Positions 1 to 6,214 of a stretch of DNA of 6,280 nt are shown here, piece after piece; within the stretch, counting starts at the first letter, position 1, and each line of letters begins with the position of its first letter. Made by a program: the position numbers and the translations under genes. The DNA is from Candidatus Rokuibacteriota bacterium (GTDB lineage: Bacteria; Methylomirabilota; Methylomirabilia; Rokubacteriales; JACPHL01). The notes beneath the pieces are model-generated. The model had not been told where the DNA came from. It did no database searches and was given only the letters and a program-made list of their open reading frames with translations. The DNA is taken from assembly GCA_016188625.1 (NCBI GenBank), contig JACPHL010000170.1:1-6280 (forward strand). Reading direction: 5' to 3'.

Positions 1-118
1 CGCGGAGGCCTTTGGCCCTGGCCCAGTAGCCGGCCTCGTAGGCCGCCCCGCAGCCGGCCATGCCGCCCCCGATGATCAGCACGTCACACTCGACGACTTC
101 GGTCTCCGGCTTCACCAT
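1..118 (-). CDS. aprA: Adenylylsulfate (APS) reductase alpha subunit, N-terminal fragment
   Basis: Only the first 39 residues are present; the gene runs off the left edge. AprA is the FAD-containing catalytic subunit of dissimilatory APS reductase. It interconverts APS and sulfite plus AMP in the cytoplasm, working with AprB. The visible sequence reads MVKPETEVVECDVLIIGGG and continues MAGCGAAYEAGYWARAKG. This is the dinucleotide-binding beta-alpha-beta start (GGGMAGCG, residues 17-24) in the form typical of AprA. The ATG at 118 is supported by a perfect GGAGGT ribosome binding site at 131-126, seven bases upstream. The gene follows aprB by 17 bases, the usual aprBA order. Other flavoproteins share the GGG motif, but the residues around it and the aprB neighbour make AprA the clear choice. 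Confidence 0.93.
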   Translation of the reverse strand, partial: MVKPETEVVECDVLIIGGGMAGCGAAYEAGYWARAKGLR

Positions 119-135
119 TGGCTCGACCTCCAACC

Positions 136-585
136 CTACGCCTTTCTCGGCATTGGCAGTTCCGACACCCCGAGAAACTTCGCCTGGCCGCAGAGGCCGG
201 GCCGCCCGGCCTCTTCCGGCTTGGGGTCGGGGAAGTCCTTGTAAGGCTCGATAGATCCCCAGGGGGTGGTGCGGATCGGGTACTTGAAGCGCTTGATCTG
301 GCCGTTCCGGAACTTCACGGTCCACATGATGGCGTCGGTGCCGCGGAGCGGGATCAGGCTCGCCCCCAGCGGCACCACGTCCCCGTACCCCCGCATGTCG
401 ATGGCCGACTGGGGGCACATCTTCACGCAGGCGTAGCACTCCCAGCAGAGGTCAGGCTCCTGATTGAAGGCCTTCCCGAGTGCCATGTCCAACACCATTA
501 GGTCGTTGGGACAGATGTAGTGGCAGGCGGGCCGGTCCAGGGCCTTGCAGCCGTCGCACTTGTCCGGATTCACAAACGTCGGCAT
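136..585 (-). CDS. aprB: APS reductase beta subunit (two [4Fe-4S] ferredoxin)
   Basis: This is the electron-transfer subunit of dissimilatory APS reductase, passing electrons between a membrane partner (Qmo or similar) and the FAD of AprA. The protein has 149 residues, the normal family length. Eight cysteines lie in two ferredoxin sets: C10, C13, C21, C25 and C47, C50, C53, C57 (CDGC and CWECYACVKMCP). Trp48, between the first two cysteines of the second set, matches the tryptophan known in the Archaeoglobus enzyme to lie between the Fe-S cluster and FAD. The tail after residue 70 has no cysteine motif and fits the C-terminal arm that wraps around AprA. The ATG at 585 has a GGGAGGGA ribosome binding site at 598-591. 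The gene starts 48 bases after sat and is followed by aprA, so it is probably cotranscribed with both. It looks intact. Confidence 0.96.
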   Translation of the reverse strand: MPTFVNPDKCDGCKALDRPACHYICPNDLMVLDMALGKAFNQEPDLCWECYACVKMCPQSAIDMRGYGDVVPLGASLIPLRGTDAIMWTVKFRNGQIKRFKYPIRTTPWGSIEPYKDFPDPKPEEAGRPGLCGQAKFLGVSELPMPRKA

Positions 586-633
586 GGCACTCCCTCCCGA
601 TCGCGGCCCGGGCTCATCCTGCCGCGTCCCCGG

Positions 634-1851
634 CTATCGTTCCCCCTTGGCGTATCCATGAAGCTTGATCTCCACCTTCTCGTCGAGGCTCGCGTAGTAC
701 TCCTTCAGGATCGCCAGGACCTCGGGCCGGCTGAAGTGGTCGGGGACCTCGCCGCCCTCCGATAGGAGCTTCCTCAGCATGGTCCCGCTCACGACCACCC
801 GATCCTCCTTGCCGTGGGGGCACGTCCGCCCCGAGGCCATCCCGTCGCACTTCCCGCAGTAAAAGGTCCAGTCGATCTTCAAGGGCCGGATCTCGAGCGC
901 ATCCCGGGGGATCTCGTCGAAGACCTTCTGGGCGTCGAAGGGGCCGTAGAAGTCCCCGACGCCCGCATGGTCGCGCCCGACGAGGAGGTGGCTGCACCCG
1001 AAGTTCTGCCGGAACACGGCGTCGAGCAGGGCCTCGCGGGGGCCTCCGTAGCGCATCTCGATGGGGACCCCGGCCTGGATGCACGTGTCCTTCACGAAGT
1101 AGTGGCGGACGAGCGCGTCCACCGCCCGCACCCTGACCTCGGCCGGGATATCGCCCGGCTTGAGCTTGCCGAGCTTCTGGTGGATGAGCACGCCGTCGCA
1201 CACCTCCACCGCGACCTTGGCGAGGTACTCGTGGGAACGGTGCATGGGATTCCGGAGCTGGAGGGCGGCGACGGTGGACCAGCCCTTCTCGGCGAAGATC
1301 CTCCGGGTCTCCACCGGCTTGAGGCAGAGGCCGGGGTACTGCCGGGGATACGGGCCCTCGCTGAACACCTTCACGGGGCCGGCGAGGTTGACCTCCCCCT
1401 CCCCCATCACGTTGGCCACGCCCGGGTGGGTCTCGTCGATGGTCCGAAAGACCTGCCGACACTGGTGCGCCTTGTCGGCCCTGTACTTCTCGCGGATCGT
1501 CATGCACCCCATCAGCTCGCCGCTCTCGCCGGCCACCAGCGCGACCTCCCGACCCGCCCGGAGGCCGTCGGCCTCGGCAGGCGGGGCCGAGACCGTGATG
1601 GGGATCGGCCAGAACGTCCCGTCGGCCGTCAGGTACTCGTCCGAGACGCGCTTCCAGTCCTCCCGCCCCATGAAGCCGTCCAGGGGCGTATAGGCCCCGA
1701 TCCCCAGCATGATCAGGTCGGAGGTCTCCCGGGAGGTCATGGGGATCTTGGGGAGGCCCTGGGCCCTTCGTCGCTCCTCCTCCAGCTCCTCCCCGGCCAG
1801 CAGAAGGGGCCTGAGCCGCTTGTCCCTACCGTGCGGGTTGACCAGCGCCAT
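634..1851 (-). CDS. sat: Sulfate adenylyltransferase (ATP sulfurylase)
   Basis: Sat catalyses ATP + sulfate to APS + pyrophosphate in the cytoplasm, or the reverse reaction in sulfur oxidisers, where it makes ATP. The protein has 405 residues, the usual size for the homo-oligomeric dissimilatory type. Active-site motifs are all present: [10 protein letters not shown] (198-207, the QxRNPxHxxH nucleotide-binding loop), GRDHAG (292-297) and VSGTMLR (354-360). A C-x2-C-x8-C-x-H set at C332, C335, C344 and H346 resembles the zinc site of bacterial and archaeal Sat. There is no fused APS kinase domain, consistent with a dissimilatory role. The ATG at 1851 lies four bases after the rdgB stop, and its AGGA ribosome binding site (1862-1859) sits inside the last rdgB codons, suggesting translational coupling. 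Downstream aprB and aprA complete the APS pathway. The sequence shows no sign of damage. Confidence 0.97.
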   Translation of the reverse strand: MALVNPHGRDKRLRPLLLAGEELEEERRRAQGLPKIPMTSRETSDLIMLGIGAYTPLDGFMGREDWKRVSDEYLTADGTFWPIPITVSAPPAEADGLRAGREVALVAGESGELMGCMTIREKYRADKAHQCRQVFRTIDETHPGVANVMGEGEVNLAGPVKVFSEGPYPRQYPGLCLKPVETRRIFAEKGWSTVAALQLRNPMHRSHEYLAKVAVEVCDGVLIHQKLGKLKPGDIPAEVRVRAVDALVRHYFVKDTCIQAGVPIEMRYGGPREALLDAVFRQNFGCSHLLVGRDHAGVGDFYGPFDAQKVFDEIPRDALEIRPLKIDWTFYCGKCDGMASGRTCPHGKEDRVVVSGTMLRKLLSEGGEVPDHFSRPEVLAILKEYYASLDEKVEIKLHGYAKGER

Positions 1852-1855
1852 ACCG

Positions 1856-2482
1856 TTATCCTCGCTTCAGGGCCTCGCCCGGCCGCTCGACCGGCCCGCA
1901 TCCCCCGAGGAACCGGGTGAGCTCCCTGAGCGCCCGCCCCCGGTGGCTGAGGGCATCCTTCTCGGCATCGCGCATCTCTGAGAAGGTCCTGTCGTGACCC
2001 TCCGGATAGAACACCGGGTCGTACCCGAAGCCCCGGGAGCCCCGCGGCTCCGTCCCGATCCTGCCCTCCACGGTCCCGAGGAAGGTGGCCGTCCCGCCGT
2101 CGGGGAAGGCCAGGGCCAGGGCGCAGACGTAGCGCGCGCCCCGACGCCCCGCCGGGACCGCGCGCATCTCGCGCAGGAGCTTTTCGAGGTTCTCCCGGTC
2201 ATCGGCCCCCTCGCCGGCGTATCGCGCGGAGAAGACGCCCGGGGCGCCCCCCAGCGCCTCCACCTCCAGCCCGGAGTCATCGGCGAGCGCGGCCTTGCCG
2301 GTATGCCGCGACACGACCACCGCCTTCCGCAGCGCGTTCGCCTCGAAGCCCTCGCCCCCCTCCTCCACGTCCGGGCAGCCGGGGAAGTCGTCCAGGGTGA
2401 GGATGGAGAGGGCGGCCCCCTCGAGCACCCGCCGGATCTCCTCCGCCTTCTTCGGGTTACGGGTGGCGATGACGACCTCCAC
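1856..2482 (-). CDS. rdgB: RdgB/HAM1-type XTP/dITP pyrophosphatase
   Basis: This family removes non-canonical purine nucleotides (XTP, ITP, dITP), hydrolysing them to the monophosphate plus pyrophosphate and so keeping them out of DNA and RNA. The 208 residues match the family length. The N-terminal [10 protein letters not shown] (7-16) is the T-x-N-x-x-K substrate loop. [22 protein letters not shown] (67-88) holds the catalytic Asp69 region, FGYDP is at 152-156 and SHRGRAL at 179-185, all as in E. coli RdgB. The start is GTG at 2482, three bases after the regulator's stop codon, with a GGAGG inside the end of that gene at rather long spacing. The gene lies between a LysR-type regulator and sat, with gaps of three and four bases. 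In most genomes it is housekeeping and not linked to sulfur genes, so the placement is notable (see findings). It appears intact. Confidence 0.95.
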   Translation of the reverse strand: MEVVIATRNPKKAEEIRRVLEGAALSILTLDDFPGCPDVEEGGEGFEANALRKAVVVSRHTGKAALADDSGLEVEALGGAPGVFSARYAGEGADDRENLEKLLREMRAVPAGRRGARYVCALALAFPDGGTATFLGTVEGRIGTEPRGSRGFGYDPVFYPEGHDRTFSEMRDAEKDALSHRGRALRELTRFLGGCGPVERPGEALKRG

Positions 2483-2485
2483 CGC

Positions 2486-3409
2486 TCAGGTCGCCTCCAC
2501 GGCGGGCCTGGCCTGGAGCAGATGCTGTCGGGCGTAGGAGTGGACGAACTCTCGAAACCGCTGGGCGACGGGCGAGAAGTACTTCTGCCGCCGGTAGATC
2601 AACTCCATGGATCGGGCCAGCTCCATCCCCTTGATGGGGAGGGCCTGGAGGACCCCGAGGGCGCACTCCCGCTCGACCGCGTAGCCGGAGACGATGGCGA
2701 TCCCGAGGTTGGCCTCCACCGCCTTCTTGACCGCCTCCGTCCCCTGGAGCTGCATGGCCACGCGGAGGCTCACCCCGGCCTCGCGGAGCTTCCGCTCCAC
2801 GAACAGCCGGGTCCGGGAGCCCGCCTGGGGGACGATGAAGGGGTGGGCCTCCAGCTCTCGCGGCGAGACCCGCCCGGCCCGGGCCAGGGGGTGGGAGGGC
2901 GAGGCGATGAGGGTGAGGCGATCGAGGCAGACGGCCTCGATGCCGAACCGTCGATCCTCCGTCGGCCCCCCGACGAGCCCCATGTCGATCACGTTCTCGA
3001 GGACCTTCTCGTAGATCCGCTCGGTCCCCTCGATCTGGAGGAGGATCTCGGTCTCGGGGTGGAGCTCCGTGAAGGCCCTCACGATCCTAGGCAGGACGTA
3101 CATCCCCCCGGTGGTGTTGGCCCCGAGGATCAGCTTCCCCTTGCTGGCCTCGCGGAGCTCCGCGATCGCCCGCTCGGCCTCGTCCTTGGCGCTCAGGATG
3201 GAGACCGCGCACCGGTAGAGGACCTCCCCGGCCTGGGTCAGGCGCAGCTTCGAGCCGCCCCGCTCGAGCAGCGGGAGCCCCACGGATCGCTCGAGGGCCT
3301 TCACCTGGAGGCTCACCGCCGGCTGGGTGAGGAGCAGCTCAGCGGCGGCGGCGGTGATGCTCCGGCGCTGGGCAACCGTGCAGAAGATGCGGAGCTGGTG
3401 GAGGTTCAT
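2486..3409 (-). CDS. LysR-family transcriptional regulator (CysB/CysL/CbbR-like)
   Basis: This is a DNA-binding regulator of 307 residues from the chosen start. The N-terminal winged helix-turn-helix is clear: MNLHQLRIFCTVAQRRS opens it, and LTQPAVSLQVKALE (residues 27-40) forms the recognition-helix region, followed by GLPLLERGG and LTQAGEVLY. From about residue 85 to 295 it has the type 2 periplasmic-binding fold that senses a small-molecule co-inducer; the ligand cannot be read from sequence. I chose ATG 3409 because the protein then begins exactly at the canonical LysR start. The frame stays open to a TTG at 3445 just after a stop, but that adds 12 residues atypical for the family and has no ribosome binding site. 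The gene heads a tight run into rdgB, sat, aprB and aprA, so it probably regulates them, itself, or the upstream region. It is codirectional with its presumed targets, whereas many LysR regulators are divergent. Confidence 0.93.
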   Translation of the reverse strand: MNLHQLRIFCTVAQRRSITAAAAELLLTQPAVSLQVKALERSVGLPLLERGGSKLRLTQAGEVLYRCAVSILSAKDEAERAIAELREASKGKLILGANTTGGMYVLPRIVRAFTELHPETEILLQIEGTERIYEKVLENVIDMGLVGGPTEDRRFGIEAVCLDRLTLIASPSHPLARAGRVSPRELEAHPFIVPQAGSRTRLFVERKLREAGVSLRVAMQLQGTEAVKKAVEANLGIAIVSGYAVERECALGVLQALPIKGMELARSMELIYRRQKYFSPVAQRFREFVHSYARQHLLQARPAVEAT

Positions 3410-3548
3410 CGCCCCATTCTGCTCGGGGGAGGGGAAGCGGCGCAACTAAATAGTTCGGATAGATTACATAAGGGTTTCTTTATGAGCGATATCCGCCTCA
3501 ATGAGACCGTAGCCGCGACACGCGGGAGCCCTTCTCGCCGCGCTGGAG
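3410..3548 (-). promoter_or_regulatory. Intergenic region with probable lysR/sat operon promoter
   Basis: This 139-base gap between the fdhA stop and lysR is the only sizeable non-coding stretch in the window. Its middle (about 3441-3486) is strikingly AT-rich against GC-rich surroundings, as expected for a promoter and operator. Reading the minus strand, TATTTA and TAATCT could serve as weak -10 elements, but I cannot name a convincing -35/-10 pair. It lies directly upstream of the presumed five-gene operon, so a promoter here is an inference from position and composition. No clear ribosome binding site precedes the lysR ATG; only a GGGG is near. Confidence 0.5.
3467..3484. promoter_or_regulatory. 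Imperfect palindrome, candidate LysR-type operator
   Basis: The sequence CATAAGGGTTTCTTTATG has perfect five-base arms (CATAA at 3467-3471 and TTATG at 3480-3484) around an eight-base centre that adds one further G-C pair. LysR-type proteins typically bind AT-rich inverted repeats with a T-N11-A-like core, and this one lies about 60 bases upstream of the lysR start, where autoregulation is expected. Binding by this regulator is inference only. Confidence 0.4.
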
Positions 3549-4676
3549 TTAGACCGAAACCGCCTTGGGGAGCTTTCTGACCCGGACCGCGCAGACCTTG
3601 TATTCGGGGATCTTGGAGTCGGGGTCGAAGGCCGAGTTCGTCAGGAAGTTCGCCGCGGACTCGGCCAGCTTGAGGAAGGGGACGAACAGCTCGCCGGCGC
3701 GCATGGCCTCGGTCACCAGCACGACGCCCTCCAGCTCACCGCGCCGGGAGGCGACCCTGATCGGGTCGCCCGAGACCAGGCCGAGGCGCCGGGCGTCGGC
3801 GGGGTTCATCGCCACCTCGAGGCGCGGGGCCAGGGCCAGGAGCCCCTCCACGCGGCGGGTGATGGTCCCGCCGTGCCAGTGGTAGAGGAGCCGGCCGGTG
3901 TTGAGGATGAAGGGGTAGTCGGGGTCCGGCAGCTCGTCCGCCTCGGGCCCCTGGTGGACCGGGATGAACTTCCCCTTCCCCCGCGGGAAATCGGCGGCAT
4001 AGAGGAACCGGGTGCCGGGGTGCTCAGGGGTCGGGCACGGCCACTGGATCCCCCCCTCACGGTCCAGGCGCGCGTAGCTGATCCCGCCGAGGAACGGCAC
4101 CAGGCTCGCCATCTCGGCGAAGATCTCCCGGGGGTGGCGCCAGTCAAAGCCCCTCACCGCGCGGCCGAGCCTGGCGGCGATGCGGCGGGCCAGCTCGGCC
4201 GTGACCTGCCAGTCGGGGCGGGCCGCGCCGGGCGGGTCGAGGATCTGCCGCACGCGCTGGACACGCCGCTCCGAGTTGGTGAAGGTCCCGTCCTTCTCGG
4301 CGAAGGCGCAGGCCGGGAGGAAGACGTCGGCGCGCTCGGCGGTCTCGTGCAGGAACAGGTCCTGGACGACCAGGAAGTCGAGCTGGCCGATCGCCTTCTC
4401 GGCGTGGTGGAGGTCCGGCTCGGAGAGGAGGGGGTTCTCCCCGGAGATGAACATCGCCCGGATCCGGCCGTCCAGCATCCCCTCGACCATCTCCGTCACC
4501 ACGAGGCCGGGCTCGGCGGGCGGGCGCGCCCCCCACGCCGCCTCGAACTTCGCCAGCGTCTCCGGGACGTAGTGCTGGTAGCCGGGCAGGTTGGTCGGGA
4601 TGCATCCCGCATCGCCGCAGCCCTGGACGTTGTTCTGGCCGCGGAGCGGCGAGATCCCTGAGGCGGGGAAGCCCAT
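3549..4676 (-). CDS. fdhA: Formate dehydrogenase alpha subunit, C-terminal part
   Basis: This 375-residue frame continues the disrupted formate dehydrogenase. It starts MGFPASGISPLRGQNNVQG; Arg12 in PLRGQNN corresponds to the conserved active-site arginine of the family. Next come the segments holding the pterin cofactor: SGENPLLSEPD (78-88), HETAERADVFLPA (110-122) and KDGTFTNSERR (128-138). The molydopterin dinucleotide-binding domain includes LNTGRLLYHWHGGTITRR (258-275), MNPADARRLGL (290-300) and FDPDSKIPEYK (350-360) near a complete C-terminus. The ATG at 4676 is unlikely to be a real start: no ribosome binding site precedes it, and in-frame homology continues upstream as NLSLVAGQ. Alone it lacks the catalytic Cys-His and Fe-S ligands, so it would not be an enzyme by itself. 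Its good conservation to the stop argues that the gene was functional until recently or is broken only in the assembly. Confidence 0.85.
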   Translation of the reverse strand: MGFPASGISPLRGQNNVQGCGDAGCIPTNLPGYQHYVPETLAKFEAAWGARPPAEPGLVVTEMVEGMLDGRIRAMFISGENPLLSEPDLHHAEKAIGQLDFLVVQDLFLHETAERADVFLPACAFAEKDGTFTNSERRVQRVRQILDPPGAARPDWQVTAELARRIAARLGRAVRGFDWRHPREIFAEMASLVPFLGGISYARLDREGGIQWPCPTPEHPGTRFLYAADFPRGKGKFIPVHQGPEADELPDPDYPFILNTGRLLYHWHGGTITRRVEGLLALAPRLEVAMNPADARRLGLVSGDPIRVASRRGELEGVVLVTEAMRAGELFVPFLKLAESAANFLTNSAFDPDSKIPEYKVCAVRVRKLPKAVSV

Positions 4677-6213
4677 CTGGCCCGCGACGAGCGAGAGGTT
4701 CAGGAGCCATCCCCCAGATGAGGCAGGAGCCGGAGAACGGCGGCCGGGCGTACCAGAGGGCGGCCTGCCGGATCTCCTCTGCCGCGACCCCGGTGAACCG
4801 CGCGGCGTAGTCGAGGGTGTAGCGGTCGAGCTCGGCCTGCCAGGCCTCGAACCCCTCGGTCCGGCCCCGGATGAAACCCCGGTCCGCCAGCCGCTCGTCC
4901 AGGATCACCCGGGCCATGGCGTTGAAGAGGGCGACGTCGGTGCCGGGGCGCTGGCGGATCCAGAGGTCGGCGTAGTTGCAGAGCTCGATCCGCCGAGGAT
5001 TGACCACGACCAGCTTGGCCCCGTGCTCGTCCACGGCCCGGCGGAAGCGGACCGCGATCACCGGGTGGTTGGCCGAGGCGTCCGCGCCGACGACCAGGAG
5101 GCAGCCGGCCTCCTCGTAGTCGATGTACGAGTTCGAGGTGGCCCCCGAGCCCATCTGGGCCAGCATCGCCTCCACCGAGGGGGAGTGGCAGAGCCGGGTG
5201 CAGTGGTCCACGTTGTTGGTCCCCATGACCGCCCGGCAGAGCTTCTGGATGACGTAGCCGTCCTCGTTGGTGGCCTTGGCGGAGGCGAGGGCCCCGAACC
5301 GCCCGCGGTTCCGGGCCAGGCCGGCGGCGGCGTGATCGAGCGCCTCGTCCCAGGAGACCGCCTCCCAGCGCCCGTCGCGCCGGATCATCGGCCGGGTCAC
5401 GCGGTCGGGGGCGTGGATGAACCCGGTCCCGAAGCGCCCCTTGACGCAGAGCATCCCCAGGCTCGAGCCGTTGGCCGGGACGTCGTCGGCCATGGTGACG
5501 AGCCGGCCGTGCTCGCCGACGCGGGCGACGATCCCGCACCCCACCCCGCAGTACGGGCAGGTCGTCTCCACCTCCTTGACGACCTTGAGGTGGGCGTCCT
5601 TGGGGCGGAGGGCCCCGGTCGGGCAGGTGGCGACGCACTGGCCGCAGGAGGTGCAGATGGAGGCAGCCATCAGGCCGTCGCCGAAGACCCCCACCCGCTC
5701 GGCGTGGCCCTTGCCGATCAGGCTGATGGCGCCGATGTGCTGGACCTCGTCGCACCCCACCGTGCAGCGGCCGCAGAGGATGCACGCCTCCCGGTCCAGG
5801 ACGAAGAACGACTTGGAGTCGTCCACCGGGAAGCGGTGGAGGGGAGCGTAGGAAGGAGCGGTGATCCCGTGGCGGGCCGCGGCCTCGCCGAGCTGGCCGA
5901 AGTGGTCGCGCCCATCGCCCGGGGTGAGCATCGACAGGGTGAGGTCGAGGACCCCCCGGCGGACCCGGACGACCTCGGGGGCGTCGGTGCGGACGGCCAT
6001 CCCCTCCCGGACGGGGAGGTGGCAGGCGGCGGGGAAGCCGGGCTGCCCCTCGACCTGGACGAGGCAGGTCCGGCAGGCGCCGAGCGGTGCGCGATCGGGG
6101 TCCTTGCAGAGCTGGGGCAACGGGATCTGAAGGCGGTTCACCACCTCGAGGACCGTCGCCCCGGCGGGGACCTCGATGCCCCGGCCGTCGATGGTCACCC
6201 GCATCATCGTCAC
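4144..6213 (-). CDS. fdhA: Formate dehydrogenase alpha subunit, N-terminal part (Fe-S domains and Mo active site)
   Basis: This open frame gives 689 residues, of which only the first 502 (to 4708) are genuine; the rest is out-of-frame translation. The enzyme oxidises formate to CO2 (or the reverse) at a Mo/W-bis-pyranopterin centre. Domains in order: a [2Fe-2S] domain with C36, C47, C50 and C64; a ferredoxin domain with C144, C147, C150, C154 and C187, C190, C193, C197; then the Mo domain with its own [4Fe-4S] ligands C219, C222, C226 and C256 (CPYCGVGCG, then LCVKGR). The active site shows Cys342-His343 in CTRLCHSPS, so the metal ligand is cysteine rather than selenocysteine. The His-Cys3 cluster usually found between the [2Fe-2S] and ferredoxin domains has no cysteines here. 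The architecture suggests a soluble, possibly NAD-linked enzyme with NuoE/F-like partners. NuoG-type subunits are less likely because of the Cys-His active site. Confidence 0.85.
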   Translation of the reverse strand: MTMMRVTIDGRGIEVPAGATVLEVVNRLQIPLPQLCKDPDRAPLGACRTCLVQVEGQPGFPAACHLPVREGMAVRTDAPEVVRVRRGVLDLTLSMLTPGDGRDHFGQLGEAAARHGITAPSYAPLHRFPVDDSKSFFVLDREACILCGRCTVGCDEVQHIGAISLIGKGHAERVGVFGDGLMAASICTSCGQCVATCPTGALRPKDAHLKVVKEVETTCPYCGVGCGIVARVGEHGRLVTMADDVPANGSSLGMLCVKGRFGTGFIHAPDRVTRPMIRRDGRWEAVSWDEALDHAAAGLARNRGRFGALASAKATNEDGYVIQKLCRAVMGTNNVDHCTRLCHSPSVEAMLAQMGSGATSNSYIDYEEAGCLLVVGADASANHPVIAVRFRRAVDEHGAKLVVVNPRRIELCNYADLWIRQRPGTDVALFNAMARVILDERLADRGFIRGRTEGFEAWQAELDRYTLDYAARFTGVAAEEIRQAALWYARPPFSGSCLIWGMAPEPLARRGPDGLPRLRDLAAPRPEQRPGLRRCGMHPDQPARLPALRPGDAGEVRGGVGGAPARRARPRGDGDGRGDAGRPDPGDVHLRGEPPPLRAGPPPRREGDRPARLPGRPGPVPARDRRARRRLPPGLRLRREGRDLHQLGAACPARAADPRPARRGPPRLAGHGRAGPPHRRQARPRGEGL

Positions 6214-6214
6214 G

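Larger units (their letters stand above)
3549..6213 (-). pseudogene. fdhA: Formate dehydrogenase alpha subunit gene, frame-disrupted
   Basis: The two halves described separately belong to one gene that would encode about 900 residues, the normal size for the N-terminally extended formate dehydrogenase catalytic subunit. The reading frame is correct from GTG 6213 down to WGM ending at 4708. The correct frame after that resumes as LLNLSLVAGQMGFP from about 4706. Family members have roughly 14 more residues at this point (a segment resembling GITQHTTGTDNV), so an out-of-frame loss of about 41 bases is the simplest reading. Nothing else in the gene looks decayed, so the loss is recent or an assembly error. 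The GTG start has a GAGGAGGGG ribosome binding site at 6226-6218; spacing to ATG 6207 would be too long. Confidence 0.75.

Noticed and set aside
606-613. Palindrome GCCCGGGC between sat and aprB as an operator or attenuator
   Set aside because: Eight-base GC palindromes are expected by chance in sequence this GC-rich, and there is no other regulatory structure in the 48-base gap.
814-1920. Plus-strand open frame of 368 codons opposite sat
   Set aside because: It lies antisense to a clearly conserved gene, has a repetitive Gly/Leu/Asp/Val/Pro-rich composition and no domain; GC-rich codon use leaves opposite frames open by chance.
3410-3445. TTG at 3445 as the start of the LysR-type regulator, and a three-codon frame (ATG GGG CGA TGA) at 3417-3406 overlapping the chosen start
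   Set aside because: The TTG adds 12 atypical residues and has no ribosome binding site. The tiny frame is too short to judge and has no support beyond its overlap with the ATG.
3513-3525. Perfect hairpin CCGCG-ACA-CGCGG downstream of fdhA as a terminator
   Set aside because: The stem is only five base pairs and no T-run follows it on the minus strand, so it does not meet the form of an intrinsic terminator.
1994-3580. Plus-strand open frame of 528 codons opposite rdgB and the lysR gene
   Set aside because: It spans two real genes and the intergenic gap on the other strand, has low-complexity composition and no recognisable motif; it is a shadow frame.
3873-4661. Plus-strand open frame of 262 codons opposite the C-terminal part of fdhA
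   Set aside because: It is antisense to conserved cofactor-binding sequence and shows no family motif.
4698-4712. Programmed ribosomal frameshift joining the two parts of fdhA
   Set aside because: There is no clear slippery heptamer, and a shift would still leave about 14 conserved residues missing, which points to lost DNA and not recoding.
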